NCBI RefSeq assembly: GCF_900090045.1
Contig: NC_041788.1
Location: 992,001 to 1,056,000, forward strand
Reading direction: 5' to 3'
DNA: 64,000 nt
DNA from: Plasmodium malariae
Taxonomy: Eukaryota; Apicomplexa; Aconoidasida; Haemosporida; Plasmodiidae
A model generated the notes under the pieces. It was not told the DNA's origin. It saw nothing but the letters and a program-made list of their open reading frames with translations, and did no database searches. Shown piece by piece: positions 1 to 13,183 of this stretch (its first letter is position 1; each line of letters starts with the position of its first letter). The position numbers were made by a program, and so were the translations under genes.

Positions 1-3000
1 TCCGTTGTATTATACGATAACCCTTCGGCAAATACAAGCAAACATAGGTAATTCAAAATGAAGGTTAGGTAAACCTCTTTGGTGTCCTCCTTTAACGACT
101 TGTTATATTCTTTCAAATGATAACAAATGAAGAAAATTAATATTTTAAAAATACGGTAATTCTTTTTATTCAATATAACATATTCTCTTACAACGTTCAA
201 GAATTTTACAAATATAGGGAAGGATGTAAAATAAAAAATGGATAGACTTCGGGCCTTTTCATTTATACAGGTAAAAAATTTATGTACATTATTATTCAAA
301 AAATCATCCTCTTCATTACAATCAATGAATGACCACATATATAAAATAACACTGTCATATAAAATATAATTAACTATTTTTACGACTGATTTTATATTAA
401 ATATGGACAATTTATTTTGAGCTTTCTCGTTATTTATTATGTAGTGGCAAAAAGATTTGTACGAAATGAGATAATAAACACAAGAATCGAACTCTGAAAA
501 AAATAAAGAAGAATACAGGGGAGTCCTTCTTTCCTTCAATATCGTAGTAGTACTACTACTGCTACTACTACAACAGCTAAAATTATCAACGCTCTCTTTA
601 ACAGAATTGTCTATCTCATTAGTAATTAAATGCTTTTTTGTGTAACTACTATGTTCATACACCTGCCTCTTCACATCAATGCATTCTTTTTTCATTGCAA
701 AATAGAAAAAGTCTTCTTCAAATTTTACATTAGAATTATACAGCTTAATATCGTTAAGTAATAGAAACAAATTGTATATATCCATTAGGGGGTACAAAAA
801 AAAATGTGAGAGCTGAAAATATTCCGAGCCTTTATTACTCGTGCCATTTGAATTATACCTACCAAGACTATATTTCTGATCCTTAAAATTTATACACATA
901 AAATTAAAAGATTCATAATACATTTTCAGAGAAGTGAATATATTGATTTCATAATTCGTGAGTAACCTGATTTCACTGCTTTTACAAAAATCATCAATAA
1001 GTATTTTTGAAGACTTAAAAATATTCAAATATACACTTAATACTTTTATAGCATACCTTGACAATTTATAGAATTTTATTCCATTATTTACATTCTGTAA
1101 AATAACATTTAACAATGATTCAAAATTATGATATAAAGAAAAATTTTCAATGATGCTTTCTTTCTCTAAGTCTTTCAGCTGCTTTTCCTTCATTCTAGTA
1201 CCATTATTTGTATCTCTTTTGCATATTAATATTTGTTCAATGTAATTAATTTTGCTGAATATATCGTCATTATCTTCTTTGGGTTTATTCTTCCCTTTAC
1301 AACATCCACGGTAATCGCTGTCGCTCTGCACATGTACGTGTTTACTATCTCTGCCAAGGGCTGTACCGTGGACTTTGCCTTGAATATGATCTTGAACTTT
1401 GCCCCTAACTTTGCCCCTAACTTTGCCCCTAACTTTACCACTTACTTTACCGCAGACATTTGCACGTTCGTTCTCCCCTGCAAGTGATGCATAACCTACG
1501 TCTACAGTACTGCAGTGGTAGCTACTACTGCGCCTACTTCTGCAACTTCGACTACTACTAGTACTACTTCTACTACTGCTGCTACCACGATGATACCTTC
1601 TCTTGTCGGAGCTTTTTCCGCTTTCTAAAATAAGCTCCTTCAAACGCCTTTTCATGTAATTTCCGTAATATGCATCATTGTGGATGTAAATATAAGGTGA
1701 GGTACTTAACTTCCTCAAAAAGAATAACAGTAATTTCATCACTAGTAGTTTTGTGTCGTAGGAAAAAGTAAAATCATTTTTTCCTGTTTTAAAAACATTG
1801 AAAAAGTATTTTGCTTTCTTATTTTTTATACAACTACTTTTTATAATATTTTTTTCTTCATTCAAATTTATATGAGTAGAAAAATTCAAATTTTCATTGA
1901 ATAAAGAGGTATAAAAATGGAAGTAACTACTATAACTATTATTTTTATTGTTCTCGTTTAATGGTCCTTCATTTGATAACAAGTTATTTTCTTGCCTATT
2001 CATATGTTCATACGAATGTTTACCCTCCTTTTTATCTGCTCTGTTTTCCTCGTTACAACTTGCAGCATTCCCCCCATAGTTACTTCCATCATTGCTTCCA
2101 CCACTGTTTCCATCAATGCGTCCATCATTGTTCCCATTATTGTTCCCATCTTTGTAGTCATATTTGGAGAAGGTATCCTTAGATTTACATTTTATAATAT
2201 CATAAAGGAAAATATTTCTAATATTTAAAATACTTACAAACAGTTTAATCCACTGATTAACATTAAAAAAAGCATATTTCAAAATTCTTAATTTTAAAAT
2301 GTTCAGAAAATATCTGTCTAACTTCTTAGTATTATGCATATTATATATTACCAAAAAATAATAATCAAAATTTTCATGTAACGGTATTATAATATTCTTT
2401 TTCAATAGCTTTCCCAAGCAACGTATAGAACATTTCATAACTCTTTCACTATTTGAAAAAAAAATATTTTTCTGCATAATTACAGATATTTTATAAATAA
2501 ACTTTTTCAACTTGCTCATTTTGAATAAACCAAATATATGGTTAATAGTACAAAATAAGGACATGTTTATTTTCTTTTCATACGAATTTATCAATATTTC
2601 AAAAATAAAAAGTATTTTACCTTCAATCCGTCTGAATACTTTTCCACGTTTTTTCTCATTTCTTTTCGCAGTTGCCATCTTTGTCATCTGTGTAAACTTT
2701 TTCGCATTCCTCCTCTTTCTATTCCTCCCCTTTCTATTCCTCTTCATTCTATTCCCCTTCATTCCATTCCTACTTCTGTTCCTTTTCTTTTTCCGTATTA
2801 GGACACTCAACAAACTGTTGAACAACCTTATAACGTTTGTTCCCCTCTTAATTTTAAAGGTATACGCATCAACATTGTCGTTCTTTAATATATATGCTAG
2901 CACGACTTCTAAACAACTTTTTACTCTGCAAAAATTAATGCAATGATGTAATTTCTTTACAACCGTACTAAAGTTCCTTAACACAGTTGTAAATACATTT

Positions 3001-6000
3001 TTCCTGTTCGGTATTATCCTTAACATGTTCAGAAGGATGTCAAAATATTCAAACATTTTTGTTTTTTTATCATTAAAATGTTTACCATTTACTACTTCAA
3101 GCATATCTGATTTGTCATTTTGTTTCTTATCTCCACTTACAGCTGATTCATAATCCTTGTCATCTTCTACATCGTTATTATTCTTATCACCATAAGGATG
3201 TTTCTTTCTTCTTTTGTTTTTATGCCAACTCATTATTTCTAAACTATTAATAACATGACCTAAATCTAAAATTCTAAAATTTCCTAGAGAATGTGATTTC
3301 ATCATAGAATGTAATAATCTGGGTTTTTTATTTTTATTTAAAAAAGGATCATATTTACTCTTATTATGTAAGTAACCGCCATGGGTACTTCCATAAGTAT
3401 CGCCATGGATATTGCCATATATCAAATTTGTTTTTCTATTGTTCCGAGATGAAATGCTTCTAATTACTTCTAAATACTTATATTTAATTACTCCATCTAT
3501 GGAAATTCCATCTTTTATTTTATTATAAGACAAGATAACATTTTTTAATATAATGGAAATAACAACACATATGTTATGACCCTCCTCACACATTTGATTT
3601 GAATACTTTTGATATAACTTCATAATATACATGAAAATAAAAGAATCAATATTATGGTCATTACATATGAAGTGTGCCATATTTTTTACCGTCAGAACGA
3701 TGAGAAGATTATAACTATTGCTATTATTGCTATTATTATTACCAATATTATTGCCTCTATTATTTCCAATATTATTCCCTCTATTATTTCCAATATTATT
3801 ACTATGATTATTAAAATGATTGTTTATAGCATTAAATACTGGTAGCATACTTTTAAATAACTTCACTTTTTTATTATTATAAAATTTCGTTTTTAAAAGT
3901 TCATCAAATATGAGCAAGTACATGATCAACTCGTTTTCGTTTAAATCTATGTTTAAAATGCACCTGTATACATTTTTAATTATTCTACAATAATATTTTT
4001 TCTTTTCTAAATATACCTTAAACAACCTTATAAAATTTAGCAAAGTGAGTTCATAATATGTATCATAATTGTTGGTTAAAATGTTTAATATGTCTAGTTC
4101 ATTTATATGTTCAAGCAGACATTTCTTTCTTTTACAGCTACTCGTAGTTATACGTATATTCGACTTGGAATTCATTTCACGTCTTTCTAAGATGTTAACT
4201 ACAAAATTATTGAATGCTTCCTTATCTTTATTCTTTACAAAATTAATTAAATGATTCAAGAAAAACTTAAAATACGTTTCTTCATTTGCTTTAGCTTCTA
4301 TCAACGCTTCATATATTGAAAGCAGCCGCTTGTCATTTTGAATTACATATTTGGAATTACTACTGTTATAATATTTGCAAGAAAGGGGATCATTGGTAGA
4401 ATCCATCTTTCTATTGATTCCCATTTTGTTATCGGAGACTATCTTACTACTGGAGCCCATCTCACTATTGGAACCCATCTCGCTATTTGAATCCATCTCA
4501 ATAATAGAACCTATCTCCATATTATTATACATCTCCATATTATTATACATCTCCTTGTTATTACACATCTCCCTGTTATTACACATCTCCTTGTTATTAT
4601 AAATCTCCCTGTTATTACACATCTCCTTGTTATTATAAATCTCCCTGTTATTACACATCTCCTTGTTATTATAAATCTCCCTGTTATTACACATCTCCTT
4701 GTCATTATAAATCTCCTTATTTGAACCTATCTGCTTCTTAACATGACGAGTTGGTTTACTTTTTTCTACGTTTCCGTTTATCCCCAGCTCGTCTACATTT
4801 CTTTGCCCCACTTTTTCTGCACTGTTCAGGGAGGTTCCCAAAATTACCCTCAAAAAAATAGTAATTTTGTACAAAATTGCAAGCATATATATAAAAAAAA
4901 TAAGGAGTATATTTTCGATGTTTATTAACCTACATATTTGAGTAAAACCATATTCAAAGAAATAAAATATATTACTTTCTCTTTTAAAATAATTACAAGT
5001 CGAATTACCTCTGTCCCTTTTTATTTTTTTTTTTATATCTATGTCGTTAATGTTATTGATTTGTTCTTCATAAGATTCGCTATTATAATATTCATAGTTC
5101 ACTTGATATATTTTACGTAAAAAGTGGAACAACTTGTTTACAATTTTGTAAATATAATCGAAATAGAGATATGTCAACATGTCTGATGAAAGAATTATAT
5201 GTATACATTTCAAAATGTATACTAAAATGAAAAGATTATCTACTATAAAAAAATTATAAGAGTTCATTTTCTTTTTTTTAATTTGTTCTTCATAGCTGTT
5301 AATAAAACATTCAAGTTTTTCCTCATCCATTTCACTTAGTATTTCATTCAGAACATCAGTTAGTAGTTTAAAAATAACATTATCATATAAAACTTTTTGT
5401 TTATTAAAATAGTTCATCATATTGCTTATTAAGGATGTGCTACTCGAATGGATATTCCTCTTATTTGCACTTACTAACATGTACTCATCATCATTTAATT
5501 TGTAACAGTCATTACTTATTACTTCATAAATAATTATGGAAAGAATTGAATGAATTAATGTAAACGATATTATTCTTCTCAACTCGTTAATTGTTTTAAG
5601 TGGATGCGTTTGAACTTTTGATAGAAACAGTTTGCATATATCAAATATACAAAATATTAAATTATTTAAATGATATATTTTATAAAAGCTTGAAGAGTGA
5701 TATAAGATTTGTTTTAACGACACAGAACTAATTATCAATATACTTACTTGTTTTTCTATATCATCAAATGTATTTAATGTTAAAGAAGTCATAAAATTTG
5801 CGTTAACTATTGTTATGTAATTTACTAATAAGGTTATTAAACTGTATATATAATATGGAAATTTTAGAAAAACGCTCAAAAATGTATGTATGATATGTCT
5901 TACCAAATCTATATCGATGTGAATGCCATTCACATTATTTATTATCGTTTTTAAAAAGTTTTCATACTTTTCATATTTATCTTTTTTTATATTATTATTA

Positions 6001-9000
6001 TTTATTATTATCTTATTGTATAAAAGGATTAACGCTTTTAAAATAACATCATTCTTTTTCTTTTCATTCACATCCAAATTCATATCATTGTTTAGGATTA
6101 GAAAGCGCCTCACCTGTTTTTCTATGAATATTCTTATGCTGGAATCTCTGGGAGGGTTTTCACCATTCTGGTCTCTGCTTGCATGTTTGCTTCCGCTTCT
6201 ACCTCCGCTTACGATTCCACCTTTGTTCATATTTTTATTTTTTTTTACCGTTTTTGCTTCCTCCTTGTGGTCATTGAGGTTTGAGAGGGTTATCCCTTTT
6301 TCAGCATGATGGTCTTCATTGGTACCACTGTTTCCTTGGCACTGATAATTGCAATGTTGAGCAGCAGAAGAGTTATCACCTGCATTTCGTGAAGTACTCT
6401 TTGTTAACTGATCATCCATAGAGAATCCACTGTAACCCCTCGTCTGTTTATTTAACGCTTCTTTTTTCTGCATATCATATTTTAGCTCCTTTTCGTCGTC
6501 TTCCATATGGTTCTTCCCTTTTTCTAAAGAGTAATTCTGCGCAGTGCATTTATCATCAACCTGATTAACTTTGGTAAATATATTTTCATTCTGCTCATCT
6601 GCTACAGTCTGTTCATCCTCTAGATTTAACTTGTCTTCCCCATCATCATACGCATCAGTGTTCTTCGAACTGTCGGCGTAATGTATCACATCCCCTGTGT
6701 ACTGCTCATTTAGTTCTGACTTATTTTCCTTCTCCTTAACTATCGTGTACATGTCCTTCTTTCTATGAACAATCAGGTGACTAATAGTTGTAGTAAAGTA
6801 ATATATCAAATGCTTTATTTCAAGACTATTTGATATATTATTTGTGTATAAAGGCATTTTTGCATCTTTCCTTTTAGCACAATTTGCACTCACAATATCT
6901 AGAGTACTTAAAAAAAAATTTATAATTTTTATAATACTTTTTGCAGTAAATTTTTTAGAAAAAAACAATAAATTTTTAAATGATTCTAAAAAAATACACC
7001 TTAATAATGTATTTCGAATTAACATATTATATGATTTAAGAAAACGTTTTTGCTCTGCAGATAGGTTTGACTCATCATCATAATTGGCTTCTTCTTTTTC
7101 TATCATTAACTTGTGATCCTTCTCTAAGAGAAAGTTAATAAGCACCTCCTTATCTGTAGTGTCTACTGCACTTCCTATTTTTGTTATACTTTTCCGCCTT
7201 CTCATAAAATTATAATTTTTAGAACGTTTTATATATGAATCTTCGTTAGGTGATACTTTCCCAAAATAATTGTATTTTTCTAATTTTTTCCAAAAATGCA
7301 TTCTTCTCAATACTGAGTAGTCATGATGTGTATCTGTGAATATATTTAAAAGTATCTTCTTAAAATATACTAGAAATGATGGAAAATTATAAACGTACAA
7401 ATAATTTTTTTTTTTTCTAACTATTTTTTTATTAAAATCGTTATTATTCATAAATAAAAACCCTTCGATAGTGTCTGCTTTAATATAATTCTCCTCCTCC
7501 TTTTCGTCTATTTTTATTTTATTAATTTTTGAAACTATTTCATCTGTTGCAATTTTTAAAAAGTCCGAAAAAAAATAATTTTTTTTGTTCTCATCATCTT
7601 CTTTTTTCTCATACTTGTAATTCTTATCATTGTAATTATTATTTTCACTTAAAGGTCCTTGTTTATTATTGTCACAAGTACTTTTTTTTTTTTTTTTTTG
7701 TACATTAGATGATGATAACGAATCATCTAAATTTTCGCCTTCATTTTTTTTAACCAAAATATAGTCGCTATTTTTTCTGTATTTCACATTAGCACAATTA
7801 CAAAATAGTACGCTAAACAGCTTGACAATATATTTAATATTCAAAATACTCAATTTGCTATTTAGACATATGCTGTCTATAACATAATTTATAAAATATT
7901 CATATTCTATAATGGAATATTCAGGATGGGCTATAAACAAATTTGTAAGGCATTTAATTGCACTATATATTATTATGTCTTTCTTTTCATTAAATTCTTT
8001 TTTCACTAGCTTGTAAATCTTTTCACATTCTATTGAATTTGTTGCTGAACTTTTTATTAACTCATTAATATATCGGTAGTAAAAATATCTCAGTTGGGTA
8101 TCTTCTGATTTTCTTATTTTTCCTAACAATAAAAATAAAGGGGAAAAAAAAAAAAAAAAATTAGATAAAAATGAAGAAAATTAAGAGGATGAATCCGCCC
8201 ACGTAGTTGTGGAGAGTTTGCATAGGACAAGTAAAACTTATACGTGCACAGTACATATATATATGTATTTATGTATATGCACATATACAGGCGTGTGTAT
8301 AAGCCCCAGACGAACGTGTGGTACGTCTATACACCCGCACATTCACACATGTATAGGAGAGAAATGGTAAAAAGACAAAAAAAGGAATACATTATCGCAA
8401 ATATTAGAAGTTCTGAGGATATACAGGATGAACTATTCACTACAACCAAAAAGGAAATATGCATGTGCTAACACATAAATATATTCACGTACGTGTACAC
8501 TCACGTATGTATTCGCGCACACATGTATATATTGACTTATGTATCCATGCACGTCTGCATTACTCGAATAGTCAACCAGAGTAACCACGTGGGGTATCAC
8601 TTTTGAATGCACTTGAGCCAGAATTAAGGAGAGTAGGAGAATAGCATTTTTGAGCAAATTTTCATGCACAGCTTTTACTTCACTGGGAAAGTTTGCAAAA
8701 TTTTTATTTAACGTTACTTCGAATATATTATTATAATGTTCATTAATACTATAGTTTGCATATGTACAAAGTTTTACATAAAACGTTGATAATAATTTTA
8801 AAATAAAATTGTAATTATTCTTTTTTAATATTAATAGTAATTTGCCATCTATGTTCTCAAATGTATTTACCACATGCTGTATATTCACTTTATCTATTAC
8901 ATCATTTAAAATTAAAACATTCTTAATTATTCTAAAGTGGGCAATATTATTACTTACGTTTATGTTTGCTATCTGTTCATACTCCTTTGTCATTAAGTTA

Positions 9001-9077
9001 TAATTCTTCTCAAGGCTGTCAAAGTTTTTAGTTTCCCTGTTATTATGCTCTATGGGGGAACTAAAACTAGTTCTCAT
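1..9077 (-). CDS. Giant protein of unknown function, C terminus beyond the window
   Basis: This is a two-exon reading frame. Exon 1 runs from the ATG at 9077 to 8564 (phase 1, donor GTAATG). Exon 2 starts at 8122 after a TTATTGTTAG acceptor and appears open to base 1, giving more than 2,870 residues with no stop seen. I do not recognise the family. The visible sequence alternates helical, Leu/Ile/Asn-rich stretches with charged low-complexity inserts, which suggests a HEAT/armadillo-like scaffold; that is inference. In-frame repeats include KVRG units (about 1395-1440) and alternating EIYNNKEMCNNR-type units (about 4540-4705), and there is a poly-Lys run near 7690. The first exon contains a leucine-rich end before the intron. 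The start is uncertain because the ATG overlaps the stop of a candidate upstream gene (see findings). The chance that this is a real gene is very high; exon 1 is less sure. Confidence 0.8.
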
Positions 9078-10237
9078 TTTCTCTTTATAAAATAATACAA
9101 ACAAACTGAAGCAAAAATTAGGATATCTGAATATGATAAAAAAATAAAAAGAAATAAATAAAAAGAAACGACATTAAAGCAATTTATCACTAGCGTATAG
9201 TAGTAATGTATGAATAGCATAACAATAGTGTTATTCAGAATTCTAATCTGAATAAACGAACAGTAATACTTCCCAACATGATGTTTTTTTTTTTTTTTTT
9301 TTTGTTACATTACATAATTAAAATAGTTATAGCATATGGTACATATGAAATACTTACCACATAACTCTTCAGCAAATATGTGCAAAATGGTAATATACAT
9401 AAATACGGATGTATGTGTATGCTTACGTATATGTATGTACGTATGAGTATATGTACGTACGTATGAGTATATGTACGTACGTATGAGTATATGTATGTAC
9501 GTATTAGTATATGTATATATATATATATATATATGGGAGCATGTATGCCCTCTCAATGCGTATATGTGACAAAGGGCAAAATGGTACGTTCGTAGTGTAA
9601 TAGTAGGTGTACCACGTAAAAAAAAAAATGGGTAAGGAGATATAAATAAATATCTACCCATACGCAAACATATATATATAGGTAAGGGCTTACATGTACA
9701 CGCCAAATAATTCCAAAGAATTTTCGGTAAATACACATAAGTCGTTTATCCCATTTTTCTAAAAATCGTAGTAGATCCTCTGCGTTGCTGCATCAATTTA
9801 ATATAAACACAAGGAAAGATATTTATTAACACAATTCATTTAAAAAAAAAAAAAAAGAAGGTAAACATTATAACGGATAAAAATGAAAAAAAGGGAGGGA
9901 ACCTATACCATTATACATATTAATATACATACGTATATATATATATATATATATACATTTATACACATATACTACCGCACGTGAAAAAGAACATATTTTT
10001 TCTCGATCTTTTAAAAAAGTAAAAAAAATAAATATTTTTTTTTTTTTGTTTTTTTACATTTATTAATAAAGGGAAATATATCCTTCGTAATAATTTTCAC
10101 TAATATTAAACCCTCGATTTGGTGCTTTTTTTTTTTAAAAAGAGCTAAATTTTGTTTTACAACAAAAAAGGGCATTTTCTTAATGTTCCTCTGGTTTTGC
10201 GCACGTCAATTGGGATGTTACGTAGGAATATATACAT
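9074..10237 (-). CDS. Candidate small four-exon gene, unknown function
   Basis: This is a hand-built model of four exons whose phases agree: 10237-10161, 9787-9694, 9421-9358 and 9126-9074, giving about 95 residues. Donors are GTAAAA, GTAAGC and GTAAGT; acceptors include GATGCAG and a T-rich ATATTCAG. Readable pieces are IPIDVRKTRGTLRKCPFLF, then NAEDLLRFLEKWDKRL, and a hydrophobic end ILIFASVCLYYF followed by KRK and stop, which looks like a C-terminal membrane anchor. These exons are richer in GC than the flanks. The third exon overlaps a GTATGTAC microsatellite, so its 5' border is weak; a seven-base exon is an alternative. The 5' end is also weak because the ATG lies in a TA repeat, and further upstream exons may exist. 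No family was recognised. The stop TGA overlaps the ATG of the giant gene. Confidence 0.35.
9420..9532. repeat. GTATGAGTATATGTACGTAC minisatellite
   Basis: Several near-identical 20-base units of alternating GTAC/GTAT steps, running into a TA tract. It lies in the putative intron between the second and third exons of the candidate small gene. Confidence 0.8.
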
Positions 10238-11326
10238 ATATATATATATATATGTACATATGATGTACGCTTATGGGTATGCGCATATATTCGTTGATGC
10301 ACATGTACCCATGTACGTAGTGTAAATGGTGAACGGAGTAGGATTTACATCCTGATGACAATACCTTTACTTTTTTATACTTCTTTAACTTTAATATTAT
10401 ATATTCTTTTCTTAATTACATTTGTAGAAGGCTCATAATGGTTATAACAAAAAAAAAAAAAAAAAAAAATTTAATTGTATACGTATTTGTAACTGTAAAT
10501 CTAAATTATACTGTGAATGTGCAGAGACGAAGGAAATTCATAACTCCACCCAATACAGTATTTTAAAATACATACTATATCACAGTATCTTATCATTTTC
10601 CTTTATTTCTTTTTTCTTTTTGTTAAACGATAATTTACATACAATTATTTTACCTAGCAGTTCGAGCAAACTGTTTTCATTAAGATGAAAAGGAAGCAAA
10701 AAAACAAAAAAAAAAAAAAAAAAAAGAACATATAAATATGCAGATGAGAGTGAAGAGCAATATAAATATAAAGAAAAGAATAGTACATATATGCTTGTAT
10801 GAAAAAATATTTGATATGCTTAGCAAGGCAATTCTGTAGGCGCAGATGACAATCTAGGGGCCAAAAAAAAAAAAAAAAAAATACATATCCACACAGGTAT
10901 ATGTATGTGTGCATGAATGTATGCACGTACATACGCCTGACACGGGTAAAGGAACTACAAACCATACGATGGAATCATAAATGAAATTAAAACTCAAATT
11001 ACAAACAATAATTCGACATAACGACGTGTATGTAGACACGTGTGGAAGCTTTACATCCCATTTTAACAATATGAGGGAACCACGTGTTGAGAATATATTT
11101 CCCTTAAATGGTAGAACAACATTATGTAATACACCATATATATATATATATATATGCACATACTTATATTTATATATATGATGGATAAATAGGGCTGTGA
11201 AATCTATTTGTATAAAAGGTTTCTAAAAAAATTAGAGGGTTACATTAAACGAAGAAACGCTTCGTTGTACCTGTTCATTATTACTTTTATTATTACAACT
11301 ACAACTACTACAACTACTACAACAGT
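10238..11326. other. Spacer with possible unresolved exons
   Basis: This is AT-rich spacer with poly-A runs near 10450, 10710 and 10862 and TA repeats near 11140. On the minus strand two short GC-richer stretches follow poly-T tracts and could be exons. One at about 10394-10430 reads PSTNVIKKRIYNIKVKE and ends at a GTATAA. One near 10790-10855 follows a GGCCCCTAG acceptor-like site. I could not join either to a start or stop with agreeing phases, so they are not annotated as a gene. Confidence 0.3.
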
Positions 11327-12529
11327 TCAAAAGAATAATCGCCCCCGCTTGATTAAAGATATGATTAGGCTGTATATAAACAGAGAAGTAAATATAAAGG
11401 AGACTATATAAGACACATATTTTAGTTTTCTTGTTCTTCTTTGTTCATCTAACATTTGTTGATTAGCTAAGTTCCTTTCATTTTGTTGCTCCTCTATTTC
11501 CGCATAATACTGTTCAAGGGCATTGAAAAATCGATTTCTGTCTTCTTTATTTAGGCTCATTTTTTTTAAAGATGAATCATGAATTTCTAGAAAAGCCCTA
11601 TCTACATATATATAGTTATGCTTGTAAAAATGTGGTATTAGTGTTTCTAAATTGTATGCTTTCAAAAAATTAGACACATCCGTTTTTAACATTGCATGTT
11701 CATAATTTTTTCTTTTCCTTATTTCCTTTTCTTCATAATTTTTTTTTTTTTCTTTTTCTTTTAATATAGCATTTTCTTCATGTTTTTTTAAGATATCACT
11801 ATATGTTTCGTTATTATTATTTTTTATAGATTCATCAAAATTGTATTTTAAATATAAATTGCATAGGCTTTTTATATTTTCCTTTGCTGCTATATGTAAT
11901 GGAGTATTATTTTCCTTATCCATACAATCGTTAATATTAAATTTGTGGGTTCCTAATATATATTGTGATATATTACTTAAGTGTTCCTTTGCACAGATAT
12001 GTAGAATACTGTTCATATCTTTATCTTTAATATTTACATCTGCATTATTTTCAATTAATAGAAGAGCTGACTCTTCTTTATTTCTTCTAATTGAACACAT
12101 TAATGGTGTATTATTATCATAATCTACTGCATTTATATCAGCATTATTTTTTAATAATAATTCAATACCTTTTAAATAATTATGTTCGCTAGCTATATGT
12201 AAACTAGTTTTTCCATTTTTATTTTTTTCATTCACATTTATTTTCTTTTCTATTAATAGTTTACTAACATTTATCATGTTATTTCCTGTAGCCATACATT
12301 TCATCAGTGCATTTTCCTTTTCTTTTTTATCTTTTAAAAAAATATTTACATTTTTCTCATTTATTAAATAATAACAACATTCCGCACACCCCTTTTCAAT
12401 ACCAAATAATAAAATAGTTAGCCCATCTTTGTTATATGCATTTAAGTCGATCCCTCCTTCGCTCTGTAGGTAATTTGCAAATTTACTTACGTCATCTTTT
12501 AGTATCACTCTCCAAAGCTTGGAGCTCAT
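11327..12529 (-). CDS. Ankyrin-repeat protein with SAM-like domain and C-terminal membrane anchor
   Basis: The product is 400 residues from the ATG at 12529 (MSSKLWRV). At least six ankyrin repeats fill roughly residues 1-245, with typical signatures such as GKTSLHIASEHN, NNTPLMCSIRRNK and NNTPLHIAAKEN. A charged coiled-coil stretch follows (about 255-285), then a SAM-like domain (about 290-350, starting DVSNFLKAYNLETLIPHF), a second Gln/Glu-rich helix, and a single hydrophobic segment (about 375-397) before a basic tail KRGRLFF. This order suggests a tail-anchored cytosolic adaptor; the partner is unknown. The frame stays open upstream through a TAGTGG repeat (12575-12695), but those codons give only Leu/Pro/Ser and match the raw repeat, so I start at MSSK. 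Domain calls are from visible motifs; function is inference. Confidence 0.85.
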   Translation of the reverse strand: MSSKLWRVILKDDVSKFANYLQSEGGIDLNAYNKDGLTILLFGIEKGCAECCYYLINEKNVNIFLKDKKEKENALMKCMATGNNMINVSKLLIEKKINVNEKNKNGKTSLHIASEHNYLKGIELLLKNNADINAVDYDNNTPLMCSIRRNKEESALLLIENNADVNIKDKDMNSILHICAKEHLSNISQYILGTHKFNINDCMDKENNTPLHIAAKENIKSLCNLYLKYNFDESIKNNNNETYSDILKKHEENAILKEKEKKKNYEEKEIRKRKNYEHAMLKTDVSNFLKAYNLETLIPHFYKHNYIYVDRAFLEIHDSSLKKMSLNKEDRNRFFNALEQYYAEIEEQQNERNLANQQMLDEQRRTRKLKYVSYIVSFIFTSLFIYSLIISLIKRGRLFF

Positions 12530-12572
12530 CTTACTTGGTAGGTGGCATAAAGGTGGGAAAATAAAGAAGCGG

Positions 12573-12698
12573 TGTAGTGATAGTGGTAGTGGTAGTGATA
12601 GTGATAGTGATAGTGGTAGTGGTAGTGGTAGTGGTAGTGATAGTGGTAGTGGTAGTGATAGTGGTAGTGGTAGTGGTAGTGGTAGTGATAGTGGCAGT
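12573..12698. repeat. (GGTAGTGATAGT)n tandem repeat upstream of the ankyrin gene
   Basis: About 120 bases of six-base units GGTAGT and GATAGT in mixed order. It lies just 5' of the ankyrin gene start and is open in all three minus-strand frames (Leu/Pro/Ser, His/Tyr, Thr/Ile), so openness alone does not show coding. Confidence 0.9.
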
Positions 12699-12699
12699 A

Positions 12700-13152
12700 G
12701 CAATGACGGAAATATGGTAAAAACAAAATACACGAACAGATGCGTGCGAAAAGAACAAAGCCGCAGCTATTTAAAGACCTCTCTTTTCCGCCTTAGAAAC
12801 TGAAAAGAAAATGTGCTTATTTAGGTGTCCCTAGAAAAAGTGGTCTAAAACGGTTGAACACGTAAGTACGCACCAGTTTGTGCTGCTATTCGTTCATGTA
12901 CATGTACATATATCTATATATATGTGTGTAGGTACATGTGCATATTTGCATATGTGTACATATAATTCATAAAAAAAAAAAAAAAAGGAAACTAAATGAA
13001 ATAAAAGAAAGTGACACCTAGGCACATTTCACGTCGTTCTAATTTTGTTGATATAAAAAAGAAAAAAATTGCTTAACCTATTTTGCACACGCTTCTTTGA
13101 ACTTTTCTGAAAGAATTATTTTACTATTTAACTTTTATATACAACTCACAAA

Positions 13153-13183
<31 letters not shown>

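Noticed and set aside
10640..10690. Minus-strand MKTVCSNC resembling a zinc-motif start
   Set aside because: Followed at once by an in-frame TAG before the GTAAAA; no continuation with matching phase found.
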